Below are positions 8,028 to 15,940 of a stretch of 62,611 nucleotides of DNA, piece by piece. Position numbers and translations under genes: made by a program. How positions within the stretch are numbered: position 1 is the stretch's first letter; each line of letters opens with the position of its first letter. The stretch spans positions 1 to 62,611 of the forward strand of contig NZ_SSMW01000009.1 in the NCBI RefSeq assembly GCF_004799405.1, in the 5' to 3' direction. A model generated the notes under the pieces. It was not told the DNA's origin. It was given only the letters and a program-made list of their open reading frames with translations, and did not search any database. Origin of the DNA: Bradyrhizobium sp. GTDB lineage: Bacteria; Pseudomonadota; Alphaproteobacteria; Rhizobiales; Xanthobacteraceae.

Positions 8028-8567
8028 TTACGACGAATATTTGAACTCAGGCATCGCCTTGAGCTCATCCTTGGTCGCGCTGAATACGGCGTGATCGGGA
8101 TACCACGGATTGGGCTGCGAGGCGGGCGCGGTCGCGGCCCCCGTGGTCGTGGTGGATGTCGCCGGCGGTGTCGTCGGCGTCGTCGTCATCGGCCGGCTGT
8201 GCGGCTCGTTGCCCGCCACGCCGGTGTAGGCGATCGGCTCATTGACGAACTTGATCTTGTCGAAGGGCACCGCGACCAGACGCGTGCCGACGCCGAGGAA
8301 GCCGCCGACGCTGATCACCGCCGCCTTGATGTTCCCGCTCTTGTCGGTCAAGAGGTCGTTGATCGAGCCGAGGCTCTCGTTGTTTTCGTTATAGACATTG
8401 AGCCCGACGACTTTCGAGGCGCGCCAGTCGCCCTGGAACGAGGAGTCCGACGCCGTCGCCGGCACCATGTTGGCGCGGTCGGTGGTGGCGGTCGGGGTTT
8501 GCGCGAACGCAACGCTCGCCAACAACGCGGATCCGGCAAGACCGGCCGCCATATATTTTGCTAACAT
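8028..8567 (-). CDS. Exported PRC-barrel domain protein
   Basis: 179 residues. It has a signal peptide (MLAKYMAAGLAGSALLASVAFA, cleavage after AFA), then a PRC-barrel of about residues 45-110 (WRASKVVGLNVYNENNESLG, INDLLTDKSG, ISVGGFLGVGTRLVAVPFDKI), then a Thr/Pro-rich linker. PRC barrels are small beta barrels found in RimM and in photosynthetic reaction-centre subunit H; exported versions in Rhizobiales have no assigned role. ATG 8567 is chosen because AGGGAGA lies 6 bases upstream and the signal peptide begins there. A clear terminator follows. A second PRC-barrel gene lies immediately upstream on the same strand. Confidence 0.8.
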   Translation of the reverse strand: MLAKYMAAGLAGSALLASVAFAQTPTATTDRANMVPATASDSSFQGDWRASKVVGLNVYNENNESLGSINDLLTDKSGNIKAAVISVGGFLGVGTRLVAVPFDKIKFVNEPIAYTGVAGNEPHSRPMTTTPTTPPATSTTTTGAATAPASQPNPWYPDHAVFSATKDELKAMPEFKYSS

Positions 8568-8708
8568 GGGTTTTCTCCCTGATATGAAATGGTGAAGGGA
8601 AAACGAAGTGCTGCGACGGCTGTTCCGGTCGCGCCGACATTTCAGGTATGCGCTGCCATTTCTTGCGCTGCGATTTCGACCAGGTTCCGAAGCCAACCGC
8701 GCGACAAA

Positions 8709-9083
8709 TCAGAAGCCGCCCCAATAGGGCGGGATTCCGTAGTAGCGATGCAACTCCGTCTCCTGCGAACGATCGCCCCAATCGAAGTCCTTGTCGGCGC
8801 GAAACGATGGCGCGCCCCGTAGCTCGTCATCGTCGACATCGAGCTGATAGGCTTCGAACCGTGGGTTATAGCTCAGGCGCGCCCATGGCAGCGGAAGCAG
8901 GCTGGTGCCCATGCCGAGGAATCCACCGAAACTGAGGATTGCGTAGGAAACCTTGCCGCTGATTTTATCGATCATCAGTCGTTCGATGTGACCGATCCGG
9001 TCGCCGTTCGGCCGCCGCACCGCGGTACCCTCGACCCGGTCGCTCGCGATCAACTGATGCGGTTTGTACATGACGTCACTCAT
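8709..9083 (-). CDS. Cytosolic PRC-barrel domain protein
   Basis: 124 residues without a signal peptide. The PRC-barrel covers about residues 10-80: LIASDRVEGTAVRRPNGDRIG, IERLMIDKISGKVSYAILSFGGFLGMG and LLPLPWARLSYN. It shares the central 'GGFLGxG' block with the exported paralog downstream, so the two probably arose by duplication, with one copy gaining export. The acidic and aromatic tail (FDWGDRSQETELHRYYGIPPYWGGF) is unusual. ATG 9083 is backed by GGAGGT 8-10 bases upstream. The start codon overlaps the stop of a possible 70-codon small gene upstream. Confidence 0.75.
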   Translation of the reverse strand: MSDVMYKPHQLIASDRVEGTAVRRPNGDRIGHIERLMIDKISGKVSYAILSFGGFLGMGTSLLPLPWARLSYNPRFEAYQLDVDDDELRGAPSFRADKDFDWGDRSQETELHRYYGIPPYWGGF

Positions 9084-9288
9084 CGTCCTCAGACCTCCAG
9101 AGGTTGATGAAGGAAGGCAACGTATCAGCCGCGGCCAGGTTCCAGCCGGTGGCAAATGAAATTGCGCCGCCTGCGACTATCGCCGCGGCTAGCGGTGGCT
9201 CCGCCGGCACGGAAATTGGGGCGCCGACGGTTCCGAAGGTTCTTGCAAGCCCGGGGAACGTCAGGGTTAATGAGCGCGACCTTGTCAT
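9076..9288 (-). CDS. Possible 70-residue small protein overlapping the PRC-barrel start
   Basis: This reverse-strand frame encodes a basic N-terminus (MTRSRSLTLTFPGLARTFG), a hydrophobic Ala/Gly helix (PPLAAAIVAGGAISFATGW) and an acidic end (WRSEDDE). Its TGA stop overlaps the ATG of the downstream PRC-barrel gene in the arrangement ATGAGTGA, as expected for translational coupling, and its last codons contain that gene's ribosome binding site. Against it: no strong ribosome binding site of its own, and high-GC DNA often yields chance open frames. It otherwise fills a 304-base gap between the PRC-barrel gene and the response regulator. Confidence 0.3.
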   Translation of the reverse strand: MTRSRSLTLTFPGLARTFGTVGAPISVPAEPPLAAAIVAGGAISFATGWNLAAADTLPSFINLWRSEDDE

Positions 9289-9387
9289 CGCCCTGCCCGC
9301 CGAGGCGGCTCGTTCCCGGGCGGCGCCAGAAATATTGCGAAACAATATCCGCCGCCGATTATCCCGAATCTGAGGCAAAGGGTTGGC

Positions 9388-10134
9388 ATGGCCACGGCAT
9401 CGCCGAACATCCTCGTCGTCGAAGACGACCGCGAAACGCGGGCGTTGATTGCGAAATATTTGCGGAACAACGCCTGCAACGTCACGACGGCAAACGACGG
9501 CCGCGAAATGACGCGCGCGTTGGCCGACCACCGCGTCGATCTTGTCATCCTCGACGTGATGCTGCCGGGCGAAGACGGTCTCAGCCTGTGCCGCAAGGTC
9601 CGCGCCGAATCGCAGATGCCGATCATCATGCTCACCGCGCGCGGCGAGGACGTCGATCGCATCCTCGGGCTCGAGATGGGCGCCGACGATTACCTGGCCA
9701 AGCCGTTCAACCCGCGCGAATTGCTGGCCCGGATCAACGCGGTGCTGCGCCGCCAGGCCGCCGCCCAGACCGTCAGCGCCAGCACCGGCGCGACCGCCCT
9801 CACCTTCCGCGGCTGGCGGATCGATTTCCGCCTGCGGGAATTGCGCAATCCGGCCGGCGCGCGCGTGGCGATGACCAGCGCCGAATTCGACCTGCTGCGA
9901 ACCTTCTGCGAGCGGCCGGGCCGGGTGCTGTCGCGCGACAGCCTGCTGGACCTCACCCAGGGGCGCAACGCCGGCTCGTTCGAACGCAGCATCGACGTGC
10001 TGGTCAGCCGCATCCGGCGCAAGATCGAACCCGATCCGCAGGATGCCACCATGATCAAGACGGTGCGTTCCGGCGGCTACATGTTCACCCCGACGGTCGA
10101 ACCGGTCACCAATCCCGTCAACGGCGGATCATGA
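9388..10134 (+). CDS. OmpR-family response regulator
   Basis: 248-residue DNA-binding response regulator. The receiver domain (about 7-120) has the acidic pocket EDD at 12-14, phospho-acceptor Asp56 (LVILDVMLPGEDG), the Thr of LTARGE and Lys105 of KPF. The winged-helix output domain (about 140-235) contains LTFRGWRIDFRLRELRNPAG, MTSAEFDLLRTFCERPGRVLSRDSLLDLTQG and the recognition region SFERSIDVLVSRIRRKIEPDP. It is translationally coupled to the histidine kinase that follows (ATGA overlap), so the two are cognate. The signal is unknown. The upstream gap contains no clear operator. Confidence 0.92.
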   Translation: MATASPNILVVEDDRETRALIAKYLRNNACNVTTANDGREMTRALADHRVDLVILDVMLPGEDGLSLCRKVRAESQMPIIMLTARGEDVDRILGLEMGADDYLAKPFNPRELLARINAVLRRQAAAQTVSASTGATALTFRGWRIDFRLRELRNPAGARVAMTSAEFDLLRTFCERPGRVLSRDSLLDLTQGRNAGSFERSIDVLVSRIRRKIEPDPQDATMIKTVRSGGYMFTPTVEPVTNPVNGGS

Positions 10135-11465
10135 GGCTGCTCGGCTTTCTCAATCTGAAACGCATCAGCGGGCAGATCGCCGCCCTGGTGGTCGCTTCGA
10201 TCGTCGCCATTCATCTGATCCTCACCGCGACTTTTCTGTTGCATCGGCCGGACCAGACCGATCCCTCCGTCGACCGCGGGCACGGTCAGCTCGCGGCGCT
10301 GGCCCAGCTTCTGGGCGCTGCGCCCGCGGCCGAACGGCCACGGTTGTTCGCCGACATCGCGCAGGCCTTTCCGCAACTCCACATCGAAAGCGTTGCACCG
10401 GGTTCCGGCTCTACCGTGAGCGAAGCGGACGGGCCGGGCCTGCGCAGCCTGCATCGCCATCTCGGCAGCAACTACAAGATCTTTTCGCTCGCGCGCGATG
10501 GTGACACCCAAAAGATCGGCATCGCGCTGCCGGACGGCAGCATGATTTCCGCGGATATCCTGCGGGACCAGCGGCAACATTCGTTCCGGAGCGGATTGTG
10601 GATCATCACGGTGCTGTTCGCGGTGATCAGCGTCACCTTGCTTGGGCTGTGGGCCGCCCGCGCCTTGACGGCGCCACTGTCGTCCTTTGCCGAGGCCGCC
10701 GAAAGCTTCAGCCTGGGCGGCGCCACCGCGCCGCTGCCCGAACGCGGCCCCGAAGAGATCCGTTCGGTCGCCAAGGCGTTCAACCGGATGCGGGAGCGGA
10801 TCACCACGCTGATCGACGACCGCACCAGGATGCTGGCCGCCATCAGCCACGACCTGCGGACCCCGATCACGCGCATGCGCCTGCGTTCGGAATTCATCGA
10901 AGACGACGCGCATCGCGGCCGCATGCTGGGCGATCTCGACCAGATGCGCTCGATGCTGGAGTCGGTGCTGTCGTTTTTGCGCAACGACCGCAAGCTCGAA
11001 TCCATGACGCTGGTCGACATCGCGACCACGCTGCAGCTCGTCGCCGATCAATTCGCCGACATGGGATACAAGGTGGTTTACGACGGCCCCGAACACGCGA
11101 TGGCCACCGTCCGGCCCGACGATCTCCATCGCAGCATCACCAACCTGGTGGAGAACGCCGCCCGGTTCGGGACCGAGACCACGATCCGCCTGCGCATGTC
11201 GCCGCAGACCGCGACGATCGAAATCGAGGACGACGGTCCGGGCATTTCCGATGCGCGCAAGGAGGTCATGCTGGAGCCGTTCGTGCGCGGCGATGACGCC
11301 CGCAACATGGATGAAGCCGCGGGCTTCGGTCTCGGGCTCTCGATCGCACGCACCATCGTGCAGGCGCATGGCGGCGAGCTATCGCTGCACGACCGGCAGC
11401 CTCATGGATTGATCGTTCGCATTCAATTGCCGGTTCGCCAGCACAGCCGCCAGTCGGCCGCCTGA
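10131..11465 (+). CDS. Membrane sensor histidine kinase, partner of the preceding regulator
   Basis: 444 residues in EnvZ-like layout. TM1 is about residues 16-37, followed by a periplasmic loop of about 110 residues, TM2 about 155-176, and a HAMP linker of about 177-230. The dimerisation domain has His240 in the H-box (LAAISHDLRTPITRMRL), and the ATPase domain has the N-box Asn342 (NLVENAARFG), the G1 box (EIEDDGPGI) and the G2 box (GFGLGLSIA). The ATG overlaps the regulator's stop by four bases. A longer open frame upstream of this ATG is only a shadow of the regulator. The loop holds no recognised ligand domain. Confidence 0.92.
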   Translation: MRLLGFLNLKRISGQIAALVVASIVAIHLILTATFLLHRPDQTDPSVDRGHGQLAALAQLLGAAPAAERPRLFADIAQAFPQLHIESVAPGSGSTVSEADGPGLRSLHRHLGSNYKIFSLARDGDTQKIGIALPDGSMISADILRDQRQHSFRSGLWIITVLFAVISVTLLGLWAARALTAPLSSFAEAAESFSLGGATAPLPERGPEEIRSVAKAFNRMRERITTLIDDRTRMLAAISHDLRTPITRMRLRSEFIEDDAHRGRMLGDLDQMRSMLESVLSFLRNDRKLESMTLVDIATTLQLVADQFADMGYKVVYDGPEHAMATVRPDDLHRSITNLVENAARFGTETTIRLRMSPQTATIEIEDDGPGISDARKEVMLEPFVRGDDARNMDEAAGFGLGLSIARTIVQAHGGELSLHDRQPHGLIVRIQLPVRQHSRQSAA

Positions 11466-11471
11466 ACGCTG

Positions 11472-11672
11472 TCAGGCCGCGAGCGCTTCCCTGTCGGGAT
11501 GCGAAGCATCGAAAAAGGCTACCGCCTCGAACCGGTAATCGCAGGCCTTGCAGTGCCAGAGATAGGAGATGCGGCGCGCGCTGTTCTCGATCCAGTCGGG
11601 CGCCGGGATCGGCTGACCGCATTGGGCGCAGGGATTTTTTCGGGGCAAATAGCCGAGATCGGCAGTGGCCAT
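11472..11672 (-). CDS. Small zinc-ribbon-like protein
   Basis: 66 residues with two Cys pairs, CAQC (about 15-18) and CKAC (about 41-44), spaced as in a zinc ribbon. Between them lies WIENSARRISYLWHC, which is rich in aromatics. No enzymatic domain is present; binding to nucleic acid or protein is the usual role of such ribbons but cannot be claimed here. It is convergent with the histidine kinase, only 6 bases separating the stops. Confidence 0.6.
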   Translation of the reverse strand: MATADLGYLPRKNPCAQCGQPIPAPDWIENSARRISYLWHCKACDYRFEAVAFFDASHPDREALAA

Positions 11673-11849
11673 GGCGCATCTCCCTGTTGCTGTTGTTGCT
11701 TGAGCGCGAATTGGACAGGCTTGCTGACGGATACCAGCGCGTCGTCCTGTCGCCGGTGATTTCTTGGAAGAGCAATCAGCCTTTTTGACGGCGATGATTT
11801 TTCACTGCGATTATTTTTCACCTTCCCTGGGGGAGGGTAAACACAGCGT

Positions 11850-13343
11850 TCACTTCGCGGTTGGGCTCACCACCGGTTCCACCGTATGCACTGCGCCTAC
11901 TTTGCGCAGATGAATCGTGGCGATGTCGTCGGCATAGACTTTCTGCCAGCCGTCGATGTGATCGAGCAGTTTGGTCGCAGCACTCTGCGTTCGCATCAGG
12001 GTCGCCTCGATCCCGTACTGGTCGAGCAGCCGGAACAGGTTTTCCGGTTCCATCAACCCGCTGGCGGCGTTGTGGTCGACAAAGAATTTCTCGCCGTAGA
12101 GTTCGGTGCGGCCGTCGATGAAGGGGGCGACACCGTTGGCGATCAGGTAGCCGCCGAAATCGTAATCGTTGAAGACGCGGGTGACATTGAGCTGCTTCAG
12201 CGCGGCCACCGCCGCGACCGGCGAACCGCGGGTATGCGGCTCGAAGCGGTGCACCGACCCATAGGCAAAGGTTCCCGCCACCAGCACAACCGCGATGCCG
12301 GCGAACAGCCCGCCGCGCATCGGCATGACGGCGGTCGAGCCGGAGACCTCGATGCCGTTGAGCTGCCTTGCCAAGGGAGCGGCGAGCACCATTGGCGCCA
12401 GCAGCGCCAGCATTTCGGCGGCGCGTTCCTGGCTCAGCGCCATGTGCAGCAATCCCAGCAGCAGCACGATGCGCAACGGCGGCAGCCTGACGCCGCGCAA
12501 CAGCGCAAGCCCTGTTCCGAGCAGCAGGCAGACCTCGAACGCGCCGAGACTGCCGAAATTCGCCGGCCGCCATTCCATGATCAGCGGCAGCGCGCCGCCA
12601 AGGTCGAGAATTTTCAGCGACGCCAGCAGCGAATTCCAGCCATAGGGCGTGCAGCAGCTTGCCAGCAAGGCCGCGACGCCGAAGCCCGCCCATCGCAACA
12701 CCAGCGATTGCCGCGAACGCGCCTCCGCGTTCACGACGGCGTCGAGTGCTATCGGCGCGATCAGCACCAGGCCGAACACAAAGCCGCCATGCAGGTTGGC
12801 CCACAGCGCCATCAACGGCAGCAGCCAGAACGACGGCGCATCGCGTCGGTCCGCCGCGGCGATCAATCCGCCGACCCAGGCCACCATCACCGGCATCGCC
12901 AGCACATGCGGCCGCGCCAGCAGATGCGGCACGGTCAGCGCCAGGGCTGCGGCAACGAACACCAGCGTCGTGCTTTCGCTCAAATGCCGGTTCAGGAATT
13001 TTGTCAGCAGCGCGAAGGTTGCGGCGATCGCGGCGGCGGCCAGCACCACCGGCCCGCTCCAGCCTGCGACCGCATAGGTCTTGGCATAGAGCACCTGCGC
13101 CAGCCACTGCGTCGAAATCCAGGGCTGGCCGCGCATGGTGAAGGAATAGACGTCGGTGTGCGGCACCGCATGATGATCGAGAATCCACTGGCCGACGGTG
13201 ATCTGCCACATCGTATCGGGATCGATCAGCAGCCGGTTTCCGGCCAGCAGAAACAGCGCATAGACGCCGATGCCGACCCATAGCGGCACTAGCCCGCGGA
13301 GGCTGCGGACTTCCTCAGCGGTGTTGGCGACAGACATCGTCAT
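11850..13343 (-). CDS. Polytopic membrane protein, GT-C-glycosyltransferase-like
   Basis: About 497 residues with roughly ten membrane helices. After the first helix comes NRLLIDPDTMWQITVGQWIL, where the Asp-rich 'DPD' segment at the start of the first outer loop sits where GT-C glycosyltransferases (PMT/ArnT-like) carry their catalytic acid. The C-terminal soluble part has VFNDYDFGGYLIANG and FIDGRTELYG, a block found at the ends of many such uncharacterised bacterial proteins. A lipid-linked sugar transfer role is an inference only. The start is one of two close ATGs (13343 or 13337). The same frame is open further upstream to 13709, but that part is antisense to the lytic transglycosylase gene and not protein-like. 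Confidence 0.6.
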   Translation of the reverse strand: MTMSVANTAEEVRSLRGLVPLWVGIGVYALFLLAGNRLLIDPDTMWQITVGQWILDHHAVPHTDVYSFTMRGQPWISTQWLAQVLYAKTYAVAGWSGPVVLAAAAIAATFALLTKFLNRHLSESTTLVFVAAALALTVPHLLARPHVLAMPVMVAWVGGLIAAADRRDAPSFWLLPLMALWANLHGGFVFGLVLIAPIALDAVVNAEARSRQSLVLRWAGFGVAALLASCCTPYGWNSLLASLKILDLGGALPLIMEWRPANFGSLGAFEVCLLLGTGLALLRGVRLPPLRIVLLLGLLHMALSQERAAEMLALLAPMVLAAPLARQLNGIEVSGSTAVMPMRGGLFAGIAVVLVAGTFAYGSVHRFEPHTRGSPVAAVAALKQLNVTRVFNDYDFGGYLIANGVAPFIDGRTELYGEKFFVDHNAASGLMEPENLFRLLDQYGIEATLMRTQSAATKLLDHIDGWQKVYADDIATIHLRKVGAVHTVEPVVSPTAK

Positions 13344-13538
13344 CGGCGCGGCCGGATTTCCTGGTAATTCCGGAGGGATCGAAGCATGCCAAGGCATAAT
13401 TCTTGGTAAATCCGCAGCCGAACAGGGAACAAACCCTGACAAAACCGGGATTTGGCCACATCCCTGCCCGCTCGTTGCAACAATCGGAGCCATTAAGTGT
13501 CGAACTGAACCTGGCTCCCGCTCCGCGAGACGCGCCCG

Positions 13539-14531
13539 TTGAAATATCCCGTCGAAATCCTGCTCGGGTTTGCCGGAATCGCCGCCGTTGCGCAGCCGAT
13601 ATTCTGGCCGATCACGGCATCGGGCGAGGCCGAGAGGCCACAACCGGCGATAACGGCGCCGCAGCCGGCGCAGCCGCCATCCGTCGAACCTTTGCAGCGG
13701 ACCCAGCAAGCGGCGCTAACTGACGACGTGTGGCAGCCGGAGCGAATGCCGCCGGCCGCGGCAAGGCCACAGCAAACGGAAAACGCGCCGCCACCGGAAA
13801 AGTCGCCACCTTCCAAGAGATCGCGCCGCGCCGCGCTTGAGACGCTGATCGCCGCGCATGCCAAGGCCAACGACGTGCCGCAGGCTTTGGTGCATCGCGT
13901 GATCGTTCGCGAAAGCCGGTATCAGCCCGATCTGGTCGGGCGCGGCGGCACCATCGGCCTGATGCAGATCAAGCTCGCAACCGCACGCGGCCTCGGCTAT
14001 CGGGGCGATGCGATAGGCCTGCGCGATCCCGACACCAACCTCGCATTTGGCGTCAAGTATCTCGCCGGCGCCTATCGCGCCGCCAACGGCGATCACGACC
14101 GCGCCATCCACTATTACGCCCGCGGATATTATGAAGTCGCCAAGCTGCAGCGGCAGGAACGCCCGCGCGTGATGCAGGCCGGTCCGGTGCTTGCGAGTGT
14201 ACCGCCGAACCAGGTGGCGATGGCGAAGCCCGAGGAGGTCGCGAAGCCTGAGGAAACCGCAAAGCCGGTGGAAGTCGCAAAGCCGGTAGAAACCGCAAAG
14301 CCTGTGGAAAGCGTAAAGCCGGAACAGGCCGCCGCGGCGCCGAAGCAAAGTGCATTGCCGAAGGCGGCAGCGGCCAAGCCAAAGAAAGAGGTCCGGAACA
14401 GGCTGGCCGAGTACGGCGAGCCGGTTCCTCGGCCGCCGGCGAACATCCCGACCGGTGCAAACAGCGCAAAGCGCGTTGACACTTCCCGCCATCGGCCTAC
14501 ATTAGCTCTGTTCCGAGGGGAGCTCCGATGA
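13539..14531 (+). CDS. Lytic transglycosylase (SLT domain) with KP-repeat tail
   Basis: 330-residue exported murein-cleaving enzyme. It has an N-terminal hydrophobic leader, a Pro/Gln-rich linker to about residue 95, then an SLT domain of about 100-205. The catalytic Glu125 lies in VIVRESRYQPDLVG, and the domain continues with GGTIGLMQIKLATARGLGY, TNLAFGVKYLAGAYR and AIHYYARGYY. Residues of about 225-270 are degenerate tandem repeats of AKPxExx, followed by a basic end. The start TTG 13539 is weakly supported. Unusually, the last 18 codons overlap the promoter and 5' end of the TPP riboswitch of the downstream thiamine operon, so the C-terminus is constrained by regulatory sequence. Confidence 0.8.
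   Translation: MKYPVEILLGFAGIAAVAQPIFWPITASGEAERPQPAITAPQPAQPPSVEPLQRTQQAALTDDVWQPERMPPAAARPQQTENAPPPEKSPPSKRSRRAALETLIAAHAKANDVPQALVHRVIVRESRYQPDLVGRGGTIGLMQIKLATARGLGYRGDAIGLRDPDTNLAFGVKYLAGAYRAANGDHDRAIHYYARGYYEVAKLQRQERPRVMQAGPVLASVPPNQVAMAKPEEVAKPEETAKPVEVAKPVETAKPVESVKPEQAAAAPKQSALPKAAAAKPKKEVRNRLAEYGEPVPRPPANIPTGANSAKRVDTSRHRPTLALFRGELR
14476..14503 (+). promoter_or_regulatory. Sigma-70-type promoter of the thiamine operon
   Basis: TTGACA (14476) and TACATT (14498) are 16 bases apart, a near-consensus housekeeping promoter. Transcription would start near 14510, right at the first helix of the riboswitch. It lies wholly inside the 3' end of the lytic transglycosylase coding sequence. 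Confidence 0.65.
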
Positions 14532-14627
14532 GGAGCTGAGAGACCGCAAGCTCAAATCCTGCGCAGGGATGCGAGACCGCGGTGACCCTTTGAACCTGAT
14601 CCGGGTCATGCCGGCGAAGGGACAGGG
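14506..14627 (+). ncRNA. TPP riboswitch (THI element)
   Basis: The two conserved signatures of the thiamine pyrophosphate aptamer are present: CTGAGA at about 14536 and CCTGATCCGGGTCATGCCGG at about 14596, followed by CGAAGGGA. The closing helix P1 pairs CTCTGTTCC (14506-14514) with GGGACAGGG (14619-14627). The 3' strand of P1 ends one base before the thiO ATG and contains its ribosome binding site, so TPP binding should hide that site directly and block translation when thiamine is plentiful. Control of thiO-thiS-thiG-thiE-thiC follows from position. Confidence 0.92.
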
Positions 14628-15668
14628 ATGTATCAGAGTTCAGACGCACAGCGCGGGCGGTCGCCCGTGGCACTCCGGGGGGAATCCCCCGTTTCGGTCA
14701 TCGGCGCAGGGATTGCCGGCGCGTGGCAGGCGTTGCTGTTTGCGCAAGCCGGCCACGCGGTCACGCTGCATGAGCGCGGCGATGACGCGATGACGCAGGC
14801 CACCAGCCACTGGGCCGGCGGCATGCTGGCGCCGTATTGCGAGCGCGAAGTCTCCGAACCCGTCATCATGCGCCTGGGCATTCGCTCGCTCGATCTATGG
14901 CGCGAGCATTTTCCGCAGACGCCGTTCAATGGCTCGCTGGTGGTGTCGCACCCGCGCGACCGCGCCGATTTCGAGCGTTTTGCCAAACTCACCTCGGGTC
15001 ATCGGCGTATCGACGCGCAAGCCATCATCGGGCTTGAACCTTCGCTCGAGGGACGCTTTCGCGACGCATTATTTTTTCCCGACGAAGGCCATGTCGAGCC
15101 GCGCCTGGTGCTGCCGCAGTTGCATCAGCGAATTGCAGCCAGTGGCGGCACGGTCGCGTTCAACAGCGAAGCGGATCCCGCCGAAGGCGACGGCGTCGTG
15201 ATCGATTGCCGCGGGCTTGGCGCTCGGGAAACATTTCCGGAGCTGCGCGGCGTCAAGGGCGAGATGATCATCATCGAGAGCGACGAGATCGAACTGTCGC
15301 GCCCGGTGCGGCTGATCCATCCGCGCTGGCCGCTCTACATCATCCCGCGCGCCGACCATCAGTTCATGATCGGCGCCACCTCGATCGAGCGCGAGGATAA
15401 TGGCGTCAGCGTGCGCTCGGCGCTGGAACTGCTCAGCGCCGCCTATGCGGTGCATCCGGCGTTCGGCGAGGCCCGCATCGTCGAGATCGGCTCGGGCCTG
15501 CGGCCGGCGTTCCCCGACAACCTGCCGCGCATCGCGGTGAATAACCAGCGCATCGCGGTCAACGGACTCTATCGCCACGGTTTCCTGCTGGCGCCGGCGC
15601 TGGCCGAACTGACGCTCGGCTATGTCGAGCGCGGCGTGATCGACAATGAGGTGATGCAATGCGCGTGA
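14628..15668 (+). CDS. thiO: Glycine oxidase / FAD amino-acid oxidase ThiO
   Basis: FAD-dependent oxidase that converts glycine to the imine used for the thiazole half of thiamine. The N-terminal Rossmann motif is VSVIGAGIAGAWQALLFAQAG (about residues 22-42), followed by the acidic ribose-binding end HERG. LAPYCEREV, PDEGHVEPRLVLPQL and, near the C-terminus, GSGLRPAFPDNLPRIA with NGLYRHGFLLAPALAE (the second FAD-contact block) are typical of ThiO. Length 346 is normal. ATG 14628 immediately follows the riboswitch; the first 20 residues are not conserved-looking, and a GTG at 14667 is an alternative start. The 3' end overlaps thiS by 10 bases. Confidence 0.9.
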   Translation: MYQSSDAQRGRSPVALRGESPVSVIGAGIAGAWQALLFAQAGHAVTLHERGDDAMTQATSHWAGGMLAPYCEREVSEPVIMRLGIRSLDLWREHFPQTPFNGSLVVSHPRDRADFERFAKLTSGHRRIDAQAIIGLEPSLEGRFRDALFFPDEGHVEPRLVLPQLHQRIAASGGTVAFNSEADPAEGDGVVIDCRGLGARETFPELRGVKGEMIIIESDEIELSRPVRLIHPRWPLYIIPRADHQFMIGATSIEREDNGVSVRSALELLSAAYAVHPAFGEARIVEIGSGLRPAFPDNLPRIAVNNQRIAVNGLYRHGFLLAPALAELTLGYVERGVIDNEVMQCA

Positions 15669-15856
15669 CCGTCAACGGCGAACCGCGCGAGATATCGTCG
15701 GTAAGCGTCGATGCGCTGCTCGGCGAACTCGAATATGAAGGCACGCATTTTGCGATCGCGCTGAATTTCGACGTGCTGCCGCGCAGCCGCTGGGCACAGA
15801 CGCCGCTCAAGAACGGCGACGAGATCGAGATCATCACGCCGCGGCAGGGAGGGTGA
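15659..15856 (+). CDS. thiS: Sulfur carrier protein ThiS
   Basis: 65-residue ubiquitin-like sulfur carrier of thiazole synthesis. The start MRVTVNGEPREI, the central ALNFDVLPRSRW and the C-terminal Gly-Gly, which becomes the thiocarboxylate, are all present. No thiF adenylase gene is in this operon, so activation must come from an enzyme encoded elsewhere, such as a ThiF/MoeB homolog. It overlaps thiO by 10 bases, indicating coupled translation. Confidence 0.93.
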   Translation: MRVTVNGEPREISSVSVDALLGELEYEGTHFAIALNFDVLPRSRWAQTPLKNGDEIEIITPRQGG

Positions 15857-15888
15857 GATGAGCTACGCGATATCTGGTGCTTTACTTG

Positions 15889-15912
15889 CCTCTCCCCGCA
15901 AGCGGGGCGAGG
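15889..15912. repeat. Short dispersed palindrome between thiS and thiG
   Basis: Arms CCTCTCCCCGC and GCGGGGCGAGG form a hairpin typical of the small palindromic units scattered between genes in Bradyrhizobium; related units occur at 25524, 45115 and 49781. It sits in the 84-base thiS-thiG gap, where it could affect transcript stability. It has no T-run, so it is not a terminator. Confidence 0.55.
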
Positions 15913-15940
15913 GAGCGCACCGCGACAAGGTGATACGTCC

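Noticed and set aside
9156..10130. N-terminal extension of the histidine kinase frame
   Set aside because: This part is an out-of-frame shadow of the response regulator; the kinase has a proper ATG at 10131 overlapping the regulator stop.
10077..11369. A 430-codon open frame on the minus strand
   Set aside because: Antisense to the histidine kinase, whose H, N and G boxes are all present.
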